From: Actinomycetes bacterium | GTDB taxonomy: Bacteria; Actinomycetota; Acidimicrobiia; Acidimicrobiales; Palsa-688 | Reading direction: 5' to 3' | NCBI GenBank assembly: GCA_021787365.1 | Contig: JAJYMB010000025.1 | Span: 1 to 54,031 of the forward strand | DNA: 54,031 nucleotides | Shown here: in pieces, positions 24,243 to 32,702 of the stretch | Numbering within the stretch: the stretch's first letter is position 1 | How the letters are laid out: each line of letters starts with the position of its first letter | The notes under the pieces: generated by a model | The model's database searches: none | Seen by the model: only the letters and a program-made list of their open reading frames with translations | What the model was told of the DNA's origin: nothing | Program-made: the position numbers and the translations under genes

Positions 24243-26342
24243 TCAGGACACCGGCGTCCCAGCTGACCGGGCAGGTATCACGACAGCCGCGGAGCGCGCT
24301 GGCAGGTCGACGCGTCCGTCGCTTGCCTGCCAGACATCATTGTCGACGAGCCGGTATGTCAGCCGCGCGCCGATCCCGTCGACCTCGACGGAGGTCTTCT
24401 CGTCCGCGTAGTTGGCGATGGCGAGGGCGGGTTCGCCCGTGTCGTGGTGCAGGTAGACGGCATAGGGGTGGTGCGGCTGGCCGCCGGCGGAGCGCACAGT
24501 GGCACCGAGGGTGTCGCGGAAGGTGCCGTCCCAGAACCATTCCCGCAGCTCGGTGCGCAGCGCGTCCATCCGCTGGCCGTAGGCGACGGTCCGGGTGAAG
24601 TCGGGCAGCCTTCCCTTGAAGTTGAACGGCTCGTAGCTGATCAGGTACCGGTACAGCAGGCACTGGTTGACGATGTTGCGGTCGTCGAACCCGGTGGCGG
24701 CCGTCATCAGCGGCGCGTGTGGCAGGAGGTACCGGCCCAGCGGGATGTGCGTGGGGTTCGCGCTACGGAAGTAGGAGAGATGGTACTGCTCGAACTCCCA
24801 GTCGTAAAGGCCTTCTCCGGAGTACAGGAACTCGGGCGACTGCCGTGTCTGCTCCCGGAACCTGCGAGCGAGTTCGTTGTCGTTCGCGTAGACCGGCCAT
24901 GGGACCGGATGGCCGTGGGCGGTATCGAAGCAGAGGAGGGCGTCGGCGTGATGCTGGCTTTCGTCGAACAGCATGCCGTCTGCGCCGAGGCGGACGATGT
25001 TATCGAATTCCTCCTGGCAGGTCGCCAGATAGCGTTCGCTGCCGAAGCACATCGGGATCAGGTGCGGGACGTTGATGCCGAGCAGCTGGGTCGCGGTCTG
25101 GTAACGGTACGCGGTTCCGTTGTAGCTGTCCCCGTACGGGTTTTTGATGGTGTCGGCGGCGAGCGAGGGGTATCGGCCGGTCGAGCGGTCGGCCCAGGTG
25201 AACTTGCAGAAGAGCACGACCTGCACGCCGAGGGCCTGGATCTGTGCGATCGCGTCCCGCAGTTCCTCAAACGTGCCGAGCCGCGGATCGGGCCTGTGGG
25301 AAGGGTTGCCGTGGTCCTGGCCGCCCTCGTTCCAGCCGACGAGCTGGATCGCCCGCACGCCGGCGTCGGCGCATTCGCGCCCGACTTCGGGCAGGTCGCG
25401 GAACGGGATGCGCAGCTCGTCCTCGGGGGAGTTGATGTGCAGTTGCAGCCAGGAGTGCGGCTCGTCCGCCCATGCCGGCGTTGCCGGGAGGCGCATCCAC
25501 TCCTCGCGCCACCGCCGGTAGATGTCCGCTCCCGTATGCCAGTCACCCTGGAAAAGCTCGATCGCCATCGGGGTAAGCGCCCTCGTCGCGCCGGGGGGAA
25601 TGAACGGCAGGTGCACGATGGAAAACCTGATCGTCGCGTCCGCGGCCGCCCGGCCGTCCATCGCGTCCCCGTATCCCGGAACGAGCTCGGCGTGCCAGCT
25701 GACGAGGTCGTAACGGCGTTCGGCGACGCCGACGTACAGTCCCTGCTGGCGCGCCAGGACCAGCATGAACGGGGAGACGGGCACCAGACCGGCACTTGCG
25801 CCACGGCCTGCCATTTGCGTCGGATGGTCAACGCCCCAGTACCCGCAATTGTTCTCGAAGCGCGGCCACATCTGCAGCTTCGACGCGGCTCCGTAGGAGG
25901 AACAGAAGCTGTGCAGCTCGTCGTCGGGCGCCGGCGGCCGGAGGTCGCCGAGGCAGGGCGACCAGACGTTCTCGACGACGCGATCGGACCGGTTGTCGAT
26001 GGCCGTTTCGAAGATGATCTGCTGCTCATGCAGGCGGATCCGCTGCTGGACACCGATCGGGTGGATGCCGCCGTGCTGGGATCGCACCTGCCGCCAGGAC
26101 AGCGCGATTTCTGAGCTGGTGACCTGCTGGATCTCAGGCGGCTCCTGCTGCTCAGCGTAGGCGAGGTTGTTGCGCCGTCCGGGCAGCGGGATGAGCAGCC
26201 GGAACCCGGCTGCCAGCTCCGGCCGGTCCTGGACCCGCCATCCTGTCTCGGCCGACTCGAGCTGCGCGATGGCGCCGGTGTGGCGGTCGACAGCGAGGCG
26301 AACCCCCTTGCCGGCCACTTGGAGACAATCAGATGTGTTCAT
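24243..26342 (-). CDS. DUF6259-like TIM-barrel glycoside hydrolase (copy 2)
   Basis: 699 aa. N-terminal beta-sandwich (GFRLLIPLPGRRNNL) and TIM barrel with VRAIQLVGWNEGGQDHGNP, VVLFCKFTWADRST, GADGMLFDESQHH and LYSGEGLYDWE. It aligns along its length with the protein at 1570-3741, sharing FRLLIPLPxRR, FRDLPEV/QMAR, DPRLGT-EELRDA and VRLGADG, but the acidic barrel motifs differ in detail, so substrates may differ. The ATG at 26342 follows AGGAGG at a spacing of 6; the open frame to 26573 belongs to a LacI remnant. It converges with the GH38 gene, leaving 169 bp with no gene. Confidence 0.75.
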   Translation of the reverse strand: MNTSDCLQVAGKGVRLAVDRHTGAIAQLESAETGWRVQDRPELAAGFRLLIPLPGRRNNLAYAEQQEPPEIQQVTSSEIALSWRQVRSQHGGIHPIGVQQRIRLHEQQIIFETAIDNRSDRVVENVWSPCLGDLRPPAPDDELHSFCSSYGAASKLQMWPRFENNCGYWGVDHPTQMAGRGASAGLVPVSPFMLVLARQQGLYVGVAERRYDLVSWHAELVPGYGDAMDGRAAADATIRFSIVHLPFIPPGATRALTPMAIELFQGDWHTGADIYRRWREEWMRLPATPAWADEPHSWLQLHINSPEDELRIPFRDLPEVGRECADAGVRAIQLVGWNEGGQDHGNPSHRPDPRLGTFEELRDAIAQIQALGVQVVLFCKFTWADRSTGRYPSLAADTIKNPYGDSYNGTAYRYQTATQLLGINVPHLIPMCFGSERYLATCQEEFDNIVRLGADGMLFDESQHHADALLCFDTAHGHPVPWPVYANDNELARRFREQTRQSPEFLYSGEGLYDWEFEQYHLSYFRSANPTHIPLGRYLLPHAPLMTAATGFDDRNIVNQCLLYRYLISYEPFNFKGRLPDFTRTVAYGQRMDALRTELREWFWDGTFRDTLGATVRSAGGQPHHPYAVYLHHDTGEPALAIANYADEKTSVEVDGIGARLTYRLVDNDVWQASDGRVDLPARSAAVVIPARSAGTPVS

Positions 26343-26399
26343 GCTTTCCCTCCTGCTTCGCGGGCGGCCTGCCGGCCGGCCTTCGCGCTGCGCCGCCTG

Positions 26400-26532
26400 T
26401 GCACCGGGCTGGTGACCACCCCGTCCACCTGCCTCTGCAACAGGACACGCAGCCGGTCGGCCTCCACCCCTGGATCGCTGTTCGCACCGGGCGAACGCCG
26501 GCACGGCGAGCCACGTCCCGCAGGGTCGGTGC
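26400..26532 (-). pseudogene. LacI-family regulator remnant
   Basis: On the minus strand PTLRDVARRAGV (26532-26497) is the first helix-turn-helix of a LacI protein. After a frame change, ANSDPGVEADRLRVLLQRQV plus DGVVTSP (26485-26405) is a piece of its ligand-binding domain. About 50 or more residues between the two and the rest of the protein are missing. It lies directly upstream of the DUF6259-like gene, where a local repressor would be expected. Confidence 0.7.
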
Positions 26533-26623
26533 CCGGCGGGCCGTGCCGCCGGCCGCCGGATCCGTGGCACCACGCGTTGTGCAGACGCATCCCATCCTCA
26601 GTCCGTGAGCATTCGATTGCCGA

Positions 26624-26653
26624 AATATAACCTGGCGTCCGGTCGGGGCTCAA
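26624..26653 (-). promoter_or_regulatory. Promoter upstream of the LacI remnant and DUF6259 copy 2
   Basis: On the minus strand, TTGAGC (26653-26648), 18-bp spacer, TATATT (26629-26624). It probably drove the former lacI-DUF6259 unit and may now drive the glycosidase alone. Confidence 0.45.
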
Positions 26654-26714
26654 GGGCGACACATGCCCGAAACTTGCCTTCACAAGGGGTTGACTAGGAT
26701 TGGTTCCCCTCTCT

Positions 26715-26970
26715 ATGGTATTGGGCATCGCCAATTCCTCTCACCGTCGGAGCGCTCGGCGCGTATGTCTATCCGTTGACCGAAGCGGGTCTCGTGGGCT
26801 TGGTGTTCAGAAACGGTCCTGCTGTAATGGCGCCTTGGGGTGGGGACTCAGCTGTGCTCTCCACGGGCCCTCTAACTGCCGGGTGGCCGACCCAGCCCAC
26901 CGCGATTGTAGTGGACCTGGCCGTGGAGGTGCTGACCGGTGGTTTGATAGGCCCGCTCCTCGCCAGCGGC
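26715..26970 (+). pseudogene. comC: Central fragment of the Ldh_2-family (ComC-like) dehydrogenase gene
   Basis: MVLGIANSSH, then a 1-nt frameshift (CGTC at 26745-26748 in place of a Phe/Tyr codon), then GALGAYVYPLTEAGLVGLVF, RNGPAVMAPWGG, VLSTGPL and IVVDLAVEV. This is the conserved NSxHFGALG...PWGG...NP core of Ldh_2 enzymes. The segment between this and the 5' fragment (about 100 codons) and the last third of the gene are missing. 26971-27028 shows no recognisable coding. Confidence 0.75.
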
Positions 26971-27028
26971 CTGAACGACATGCTCGGGCCCCTCTGCCCA
27001 TGGCCTGCTTCAAGGTATTTCTCATCTG

Positions 27029-28759
27029 ATGGTCGTGAACAGTACCCTTAGAAGTGCCACGTGGTTTGCTGCCACTGGCAAGATCGGGTTTGTCCACCGC
27101 TCGCACACCAAATCCGAAGGCTTCCCCGACGACCTCTTCGATGGCCGCCCGGTAATCGGCATCGCGACAAGCTGGTCCGAACTCGCGCCTTGTAACGCTC
27201 ACCTCCACGACCTCGCCCAATCGGTCAAGGCGGGCGTATACGAGGCCGGCGGCTTCCCGCTCGAGTTCCCGTCCCTGGCCCTGGGCGAGACCCTGCTCAG
27301 GCCCACCGCAATGTTCTACCGTAACCTTGCCTCCCTCGAGGTGGAGGAGATGTTGAGAGGTAACCCGCTCGATGGTACGGTGTTGCTCGCAGGCTGTGAC
27401 AAGACGACGCCAGCGTTGGTAATGGGTGCCACAAGCGCCGATTTGCCAGCGGTCTTGCTTACTGGCGGTCCGATGGTCAGCGGTCGTCTGCGGAACTGTC
27501 CTGTGGGGTCGGGGACTGACCTCTGGCGGCTTTCCGAGGCAGTCCGTGCGGGTGAAGAGCCTCCGGACACGTTGCTCGAAGCAGAGAGGTGCGTTTCTCG
27601 CGGTGCTGGCCACTGCACCACGATGGGGACGGCATCGACGATGGCTTGCCTGACCGAGGCGATGGGGCTCCAGCTCCCCCGAAGCGCCTTGGTCCCAGCG
27701 GTGGACGGCCAGCGCAAGGTGTTTGCGCATATGGCTGGCCGGCGTGCTGTCGGTCTCGTGAGGGAATCCACCCCAATCTCCACGTTCTTGAGCCGGGCAG
27801 CGTTTGAAAACGCCGTCGTTGCCAATGCCGCCATAGGTGGGTCTACCAACGCTGTGGTCCACCTACTTGCGATGGCTGGGCGCGCCGGGGTCGAGCTCAG
27901 CCTTGACGACATAGACCGGATAGGTCGGCGGGTGCCCGTCATCGTCGACTGCAAGCCAAATGGGAGGTTCCTCGCAGAAGATCTCGACGGTGCAGGAGGA
28001 ATGCCTGCCGTACTGGTGGAGGTGGCAGAGCACCTGAACCTCGACGTGCCGACCGTAGCCGGCCGAAGTCTTGGTGAGGAGATAGAGGGAGCACGTTGCC
28101 ATGACCGTAGAGTGGTCCACAGCTACGATGATCCGCTCTTCCCGCCAGGCAACGCTACGGCGGTTCTGCACGGCAACCTGTGCCCCTCGGGAGCTGTGAT
28201 CAAGGTTTCGGCAGCCTCGCCCGACCTTCTCCGCCACCGTGGGCGCGCTCTCGTCTTCGACTCGATTGAGGCGTACAGCGAGGTGGCTGACCGGCCTGAC
28301 CTCGATGTCGCGCCTGACGATGTGCTAGTTTTGCGGAACTCGGGCCCGCGGGGCTACCCAGGAATGCCAGAGCTCGGAAACCTTCCTTTGCCCAAGAAAA
28401 TGCTGGCCTGTGGCGTGAGGGACATGGTCAGGGTCACCGACGCGCGGATGAGCGGGACGGCGTTCGGCACAGTCGTGCTCCACGTGGCCCCCGAGTCCGC
28501 GGTAGGCGGGCCGCTCGCGGCTTTGCGGACCGGTGACGTCGTGGCCCTCGACGTAGATCGGCGTCGGCTCGACGTAGAACTGGACGATGCCACTATCGCA
28601 GAGCGACTTGCCGGCCTCCCCTGCCACCCTGAGCCTCCAAAAGAAGGTGGGGGCTACCTTCGGCTCTTCACCGAGCACGTCCTTCAAGCCGACCGAGGCG
28701 CCGACTTCGACTTCCTCGTCGGCAGACGCGGCAATGCCGTGCCTCGTCAATCCACCTAG
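27029..28759 (+). CDS. IlvD/Edd-family sugar-acid dehydratase (candidate sulfogluconate dehydratase)
   Basis: 576 aa, full length. The iron-sulfur cysteines are LAPCNAHL (C55), GCDKTTP (C123) and GHCTTMGTAST (C196). Other markers are GSGTDLWRLSEAVRAGE, GGSTNAVVHLLA, GNLCPSGAVIK and DARMSGTAFGTVVLHVAPE. These place it in the sugar-acid branch (arabonate/xylonate-like) of the family rather than branched-chain IlvD. It removes water from an aldonate to give a 2-keto-3-deoxy acid. In this context 6-deoxy-6-sulfogluconate is an attractive substrate; pentonates, fuconate or galactonate are alternatives. No good ribosome-binding site before the ATG at 27029, but the conserved N-terminus starts about there. 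It lies 58 bp after the comC-like remnant and was probably the next gene of that operon. Confidence 0.88.
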   Translation: MVVNSTLRSATWFAATGKIGFVHRSHTKSEGFPDDLFDGRPVIGIATSWSELAPCNAHLHDLAQSVKAGVYEAGGFPLEFPSLALGETLLRPTAMFYRNLASLEVEEMLRGNPLDGTVLLAGCDKTTPALVMGATSADLPAVLLTGGPMVSGRLRNCPVGSGTDLWRLSEAVRAGEEPPDTLLEAERCVSRGAGHCTTMGTASTMACLTEAMGLQLPRSALVPAVDGQRKVFAHMAGRRAVGLVRESTPISTFLSRAAFENAVVANAAIGGSTNAVVHLLAMAGRAGVELSLDDIDRIGRRVPVIVDCKPNGRFLAEDLDGAGGMPAVLVEVAEHLNLDVPTVAGRSLGEEIEGARCHDRRVVHSYDDPLFPPGNATAVLHGNLCPSGAVIKVSAASPDLLRHRGRALVFDSIEAYSEVADRPDLDVAPDDVLVLRNSGPRGYPGMPELGNLPLPKKMLACGVRDMVRVTDARMSGTAFGTVVLHVAPESAVGGPLAALRTGDVVALDVDRRRLDVELDDATIAERLAGLPCHPEPPKEGGGYLRLFTEHVLQADRGADFDFLVGRRGNAVPRQST

Positions 28760-28778
28760 GCGTCTGGTGAACCCTCGG

Positions 28779-29597
28779 ATGAGCAGCGGTGATGGTGACC
28801 TCGTTGGGACCACGGCGCTTGTCACTGGCGCGGCTAGCGGCATTGGGGCGGCCGTAGCGGCAGAGTTGGCGAGTCGCAAAGCTGCCGTCGTAGTGCTGGA
28901 CGTCGACGGCTCGGGAGCGGGGCGCGTCGCCAAGTCCATCGGCTCGTTTGGTGGCGTTGCCGAAGCCGTCACCGCCGACATAAGCACGCCAGAAGGGTGG
29001 CGCCTGGCGTCCTCGGCGGCCGCGGATCTCGGAGGTGTTGACATCCTTGTCAACAACGCGGCCTACCACGGTGAGCGCACGGGCTTCCTCCAGTCCGACG
29101 AAGCCGACTGGGACAAGGTCCTGGCAACGAACCTGAGCGCCGCTGCCGCGCTTTGCCGAGCGTGCGCGCCTACCATGACTGAGCGCCACCGAGGCTCGAT
29201 CATAAACATTGCAGCGATCCAAGCGTTCTTGCCGGTTCCAACCTATGTGAGTTATGCCGCCTCCAAGGGGGGCGTCATCGCCCTCACCCGCGCACTTGCC
29301 GTCGAACTGTCGCCTTTGGGCGTTCGGGTGAACGCTGTCTGCCCTGGTGCTATAGCGACGGGCTCGATGCGAACAGCGATCGCCGAGAGCGGTTCGGTGA
29401 CTACAAGAGCCCCGACGCTGCTCGGCAGGCTCGGCAAGCCAGAAGAGGTTGCTACCGCTGTGGCGTTCCTCGCTTCCCCTGCCGCCTCTTTCGTTACCGG
29501 AGCGGTGCTCGTGGTTGACGGCGGCCGTAACCTCTCACGCGAGGCAGACCCCTTGAGCGGCCTCGGCTTTCGCACGACACAGGGCGGCCGCGCCTAG
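28779..29597 (+). CDS. Short-chain dehydrogenase/reductase (candidate sugar 1-dehydrogenase)
   Basis: 272 aa. TGAASGIG cofactor site (16-23), VNNAAYHG, YAASK active site (Y159, K163) and the C-terminal FVTGAVLVVDGG are intact. The residue 13 positions before the active-site Tyr, normally Ser, is Ala (A146, in NIAAIQA), so catalysis may be altered or the substrate may supply the contact. It would be the first enzyme of the route (sugar to lactone), for example on sulfoquinovose, or a 2-keto-3-deoxy-acid dehydrogenase. ATG at 28779, 19 bp after the dehydratase stop; a GTG at 28767 is also possible. Downstream to 29802 nothing is seen. Confidence 0.87.
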   Translation: MSSGDGDLVGTTALVTGAASGIGAAVAAELASRKAAVVVLDVDGSGAGRVAKSIGSFGGVAEAVTADISTPEGWRLASSAAADLGGVDILVNNAAYHGERTGFLQSDEADWDKVLATNLSAAAALCRACAPTMTERHRGSIINIAAIQAFLPVPTYVSYAASKGGVIALTRALAVELSPLGVRVNAVCPGAIATGSMRTAIAESGSVTTRAPTLLGRLGKPEEVATAVAFLASPAASFVTGAVLVVDGGRNLSREADPLSGLGFRTTQGGRA

Positions 29598-29802
29598 ACA
29601 AGTAGCCCTACGAAAACGACGCTGGGGACGCTCCGAGGCGTGGGACCTGCGCTTAGCGGGTGCGTCACGCGTCCATGGAGGCACCTGTGGTGCACCCGGT
29701 TCGCAAAAACGCGCCGGGAAAGGCGCCGCGCGCACATTTTGGGTGCGGTTGCCGGCGTCCCAGGTGCCAGTACCGGCTTTCTCGACCGCCCGCCCTGGCC
29801 AG

Positions 29803-29822
29803 GCGCCGGCCTCTGCCGGCGC
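29803..29822 (-). terminator. Hairpin after aceE
   Basis: Perfect 8-bp stem (GCGCCGGC/GCCGGCGC) with a CTCT loop, 4 nt beyond the aceE stop on the minus strand. No T-tract. Confidence 0.5.
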
Positions 29823-29826
29823 AGCT

Positions 29827-32619
29827 CTACAACTCCGCCGGGGCCGGGCCGTCCGGGTCGATGCCGTAGCGACGGAGGGCGTCCTCGACCTCGTCGGCTT
29901 TGGCCTCGCCGGCCTGGCGCAGGCCGTCCAGCGCGCCGATGATGACGTGCGCGGCGTCGGTCTCGAAGTAGCGGCGCAGGTGGGCCCGGTTGTCGCTCCG
30001 GCCAAAGCCGTCCGTGCCGAGGGTTACGTAGGGCACCGGCACCCAGCGGGCGATCTGGTCCGGCACCGCCTTCATAAAGTCGGTGACGGCGACGACCGGG
30101 CACTCGACGCCGGCCAGGGCCGACGCGACGTAAGGGGTGCGGGCCGGCTGGGAAGGGTGGAGGCGGTTGTAGCGCTCGGCAGAAAGGGCGTCGTCACGGA
30201 GGGCTTTGTAGCTGGTTGCGCTCCACAGTTCGGCCGCCACGTCGTGGCCTTCGGCGAGCAGGCGCTGTGCCTCGAGCGCGGCCTGGCTCGCAGAACCGGA
30301 GAAAAGGACGGCCACGCGCCGGCTCGGCCCTTCCGGCGCCGGCGAGAACCGGTAGAGCCCCCGCAATATGCCCTCGTCCACTGCTCCGGGCTTCGCCGGC
30401 TGCTTGTAGTTCTCGTTGTAGATGGTTATGTAGTAGAAAATGTCTTCCCCGCCGCCCTCGCCGTACATACGCCGGATCCCGTCGCGCACGATGGTCGCGG
30501 TCTCGTAGGCAAAAGCCGGGTCGTAGGCCTGCACGTTGGGCACGACCGAGAACAACACGTGCGACTGGCCGTCGTCGTGCTGCAGGCCCTCACCGAGGAG
30601 CGTGGTGCGCCCGGCCGTGGCGCCGAACAAAAAGCCCCTGGCCCGCATGTCGGCCGCAGCCCAGACCAGGTCGCCCACGCGCTGGTAGCCGAACATCGAA
30701 TAGAAGATGTAAAACGGCACCATCGGCGTGCCGAAAGTGGCGTAGGCGGTGCCCGCCGCCGTGAAATCGGCCATGCCGCCGGCCTCGCTTATCCCCTCCT
30801 CGATTATCTGGCCGTCCTTCGCCTCGGAATAGCTGAGCATGAGCTTGGAGTCCACCGGCTCGTAGAGCTGGCCAAAGGGCGCATAGATCTTGAAGTCCTT
30901 GAAGAGGGCGTCCATACCAAAAGTGCGCGCCTCGTCGGGGATGATCGGGACGACCCTCTTGCCGACGGCCTTGTCGCGCAGGAGCCCCCGCAAGAGCACG
31001 GCGAACGCCATGGTCGTCGACACCTCCCGGTTGCCCGACCCCTTGTCGAACTCGGCAAAAGTGCCAGGGTCGGGTTCCCCGAGCGCTTCGTAGTGGACGG
31101 CCCGCTTGGGGAGCGGCCCCCCAAGGGCCCGCCGGCGCTCGGCCATGTACTGGTACTCGGCACTTTCCTGAGCCGGCCGGAAAAACGGGGGCTCGCCCTG
31201 CTCCAGGGCCTCGTCCGGGACTTCGGCTTGGAGCTTCAGGCGGTCGCGGAGCGCCTTTAGCTCATCGGCGTTCATCTTCTTTATCTGGTGGGTCGAGTTG
31301 CGCGCCTCGATGGTGGGCCCCAGTGCCCAGCCTTTTATGGTCTTGGCGAGGATGACGGTGGGTTGGCCGCTCGTCTCGGTGGCAGCCTTGTAAGCCGCGT
31401 AGAGCTTCCGGTAGTCGTGGCCGCCCCGGGGGAGCGTCCGCAGCTCCTCGTCGGAGAGGTGCTCGACCAGCTGGGCGAGGCGCGGGTCAGGCCCGAAAAA
31501 GTGCTCCCGGATATAGGCGCCGTCCTCGGTGGCGAGCTTTTGGAACTCTCCGTCGACCGTGGTGTTCATCTTGTTGAGCAGGACGCCGTCCACGTCGCGG
31601 GCGAGGAGCTCGTCCCAGCGGCTCCCCCAGATCACTTTGATGACGTTCCAGCCGGCGCCTCGGAAGACCGCCTCCAGTTCCTGGATTATCTTGCCGTTGC
31701 CCCGGACCGGGCCGTCGAGGCGCTGAAGGTTGGCATTGACCACGAAAATGAGGTTGTCGAGGCGATCCCGGCCGGCGAGGCCGAGGGCGCCCAGGGTCTC
31801 GGGCTCGTCGCATTCCCCGTCGCCCAAGAAGCACCAGACCCGAGAGGCGCTCGTGTCGACGATGCCCCGGTTGTGGAGGTAGCGGTTGAAGTGCGCCTGG
31901 TAGATGGCGTTGAGGGGCCCGAGGCCCATCGAGACGGTGGGGAACTCCCAGAACCCGGGCATCAGGCGGGGGTGGGGGTAGGAGGAAAGGCCGCCCGTCC
32001 CTGTGGCTGCGCCGGCCAGTTCCATCCGGTAGTGCTCGAGCTGGCCCTCGGAGAGCCGGCCCTCCAAAAAGGCCCGCGCGTAGATGCCGGGCGCCGCGTG
32101 GCCCTGGAAGAAGACCTGGTCACCCGGACCGCGCGAGTCCTTGCCCCGGAAGAAGTGGTTGAAGCCCACCTCGTAGAGGGCGGCCGAAGAGGCGAAGGTG
32201 GCGAGGTGCCCGCCGATGCCCTCGGCCACGTGGTTGGCCCTTACCACCATGACGGCTGCGTTCCAGCGGATGAAGGCCCGGATCCGCCGCTCGGTCTCCT
32301 CGTCGCCTGGGAACCAGGGCTCTTGGCTGGCGGGGATCGTGTTGACATAGGGAGTGGACACCGTCGCCGGGAAGCCGACCTGGTGTGCGTTGGCGCGCTC
32401 TAGCAGCTTCATCAGCAAAAAGCGCGCCCTCTCCTTGCCGTGCGCCTCGAGCACCGCGTCGAAAGAGTCGACCCATTCTTCGGTCTCGGTCGGGTCGAGG
32501 TCGGGCAGCTGGTGGGAGACGCCGTCGAAGATCACGCTCCCATCGTCGCGCCTTTGGTCAGCCGTAAGGTAGTAGGAGGGTGTAGCAATGGCGGTGACCT
32601 TCGTCTCAGCCCAGGTCAC
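29827..32619 (-). CDS. aceE: Pyruvate dehydrogenase E1 component, homodimeric type
   Basis: 930 aa from the GTG at 32619. The thiamine-diphosphate motif is WCFLGDGECDEPETLGALGL followed by NLIFVVNANLQ. QLPDLDPTETEEWVDSFDAV near the N-terminus, STPYVNTIPASQEPWFPGD and SSYPHPRLMPGFWEFPTVSM are typical of AceE. It decarboxylates pyruvate and acetylates the lipoyl group of E2; E2 and E3 genes are not in the window. The open frame reaches 32688, only 14 bp from the divergent RNase H start, which leaves no room for promoters, so the GTG at 32619 is preferred; this start is uncertain. Confidence 0.93.
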   Translation of the reverse strand: MTWAETKVTAIATPSYYLTADQRRDDGSVIFDGVSHQLPDLDPTETEEWVDSFDAVLEAHGKERARFLLMKLLERANAHQVGFPATVSTPYVNTIPASQEPWFPGDEETERRIRAFIRWNAAVMVVRANHVAEGIGGHLATFASSAALYEVGFNHFFRGKDSRGPGDQVFFQGHAAPGIYARAFLEGRLSEGQLEHYRMELAGAATGTGGLSSYPHPRLMPGFWEFPTVSMGLGPLNAIYQAHFNRYLHNRGIVDTSASRVWCFLGDGECDEPETLGALGLAGRDRLDNLIFVVNANLQRLDGPVRGNGKIIQELEAVFRGAGWNVIKVIWGSRWDELLARDVDGVLLNKMNTTVDGEFQKLATEDGAYIREHFFGPDPRLAQLVEHLSDEELRTLPRGGHDYRKLYAAYKAATETSGQPTVILAKTIKGWALGPTIEARNSTHQIKKMNADELKALRDRLKLQAEVPDEALEQGEPPFFRPAQESAEYQYMAERRRALGGPLPKRAVHYEALGEPDPGTFAEFDKGSGNREVSTTMAFAVLLRGLLRDKAVGKRVVPIIPDEARTFGMDALFKDFKIYAPFGQLYEPVDSKLMLSYSEAKDGQIIEEGISEAGGMADFTAAGTAYATFGTPMVPFYIFYSMFGYQRVGDLVWAAADMRARGFLFGATAGRTTLLGEGLQHDDGQSHVLFSVVPNVQAYDPAFAYETATIVRDGIRRMYGEGGGEDIFYYITIYNENYKQPAKPGAVDEGILRGLYRFSPAPEGPSRRVAVLFSGSASQAALEAQRLLAEGHDVAAELWSATSYKALRDDALSAERYNRLHPSQPARTPYVASALAGVECPVVAVTDFMKAVPDQIARWVPVPYVTLGTDGFGRSDNRAHLRRYFETDAAHVIIGALDGLRQAGEAKADEVEDALRRYGIDPDGPAPAEL

Positions 32620-32702
32620 GCTCGGGAACGTGAGTTCCGAGCGCCGGCAGGGCTGGTCCGGCCCGGGCCGAGCACCTCGCCCTGGCATGCTGGGAGGTCG
32701 CC

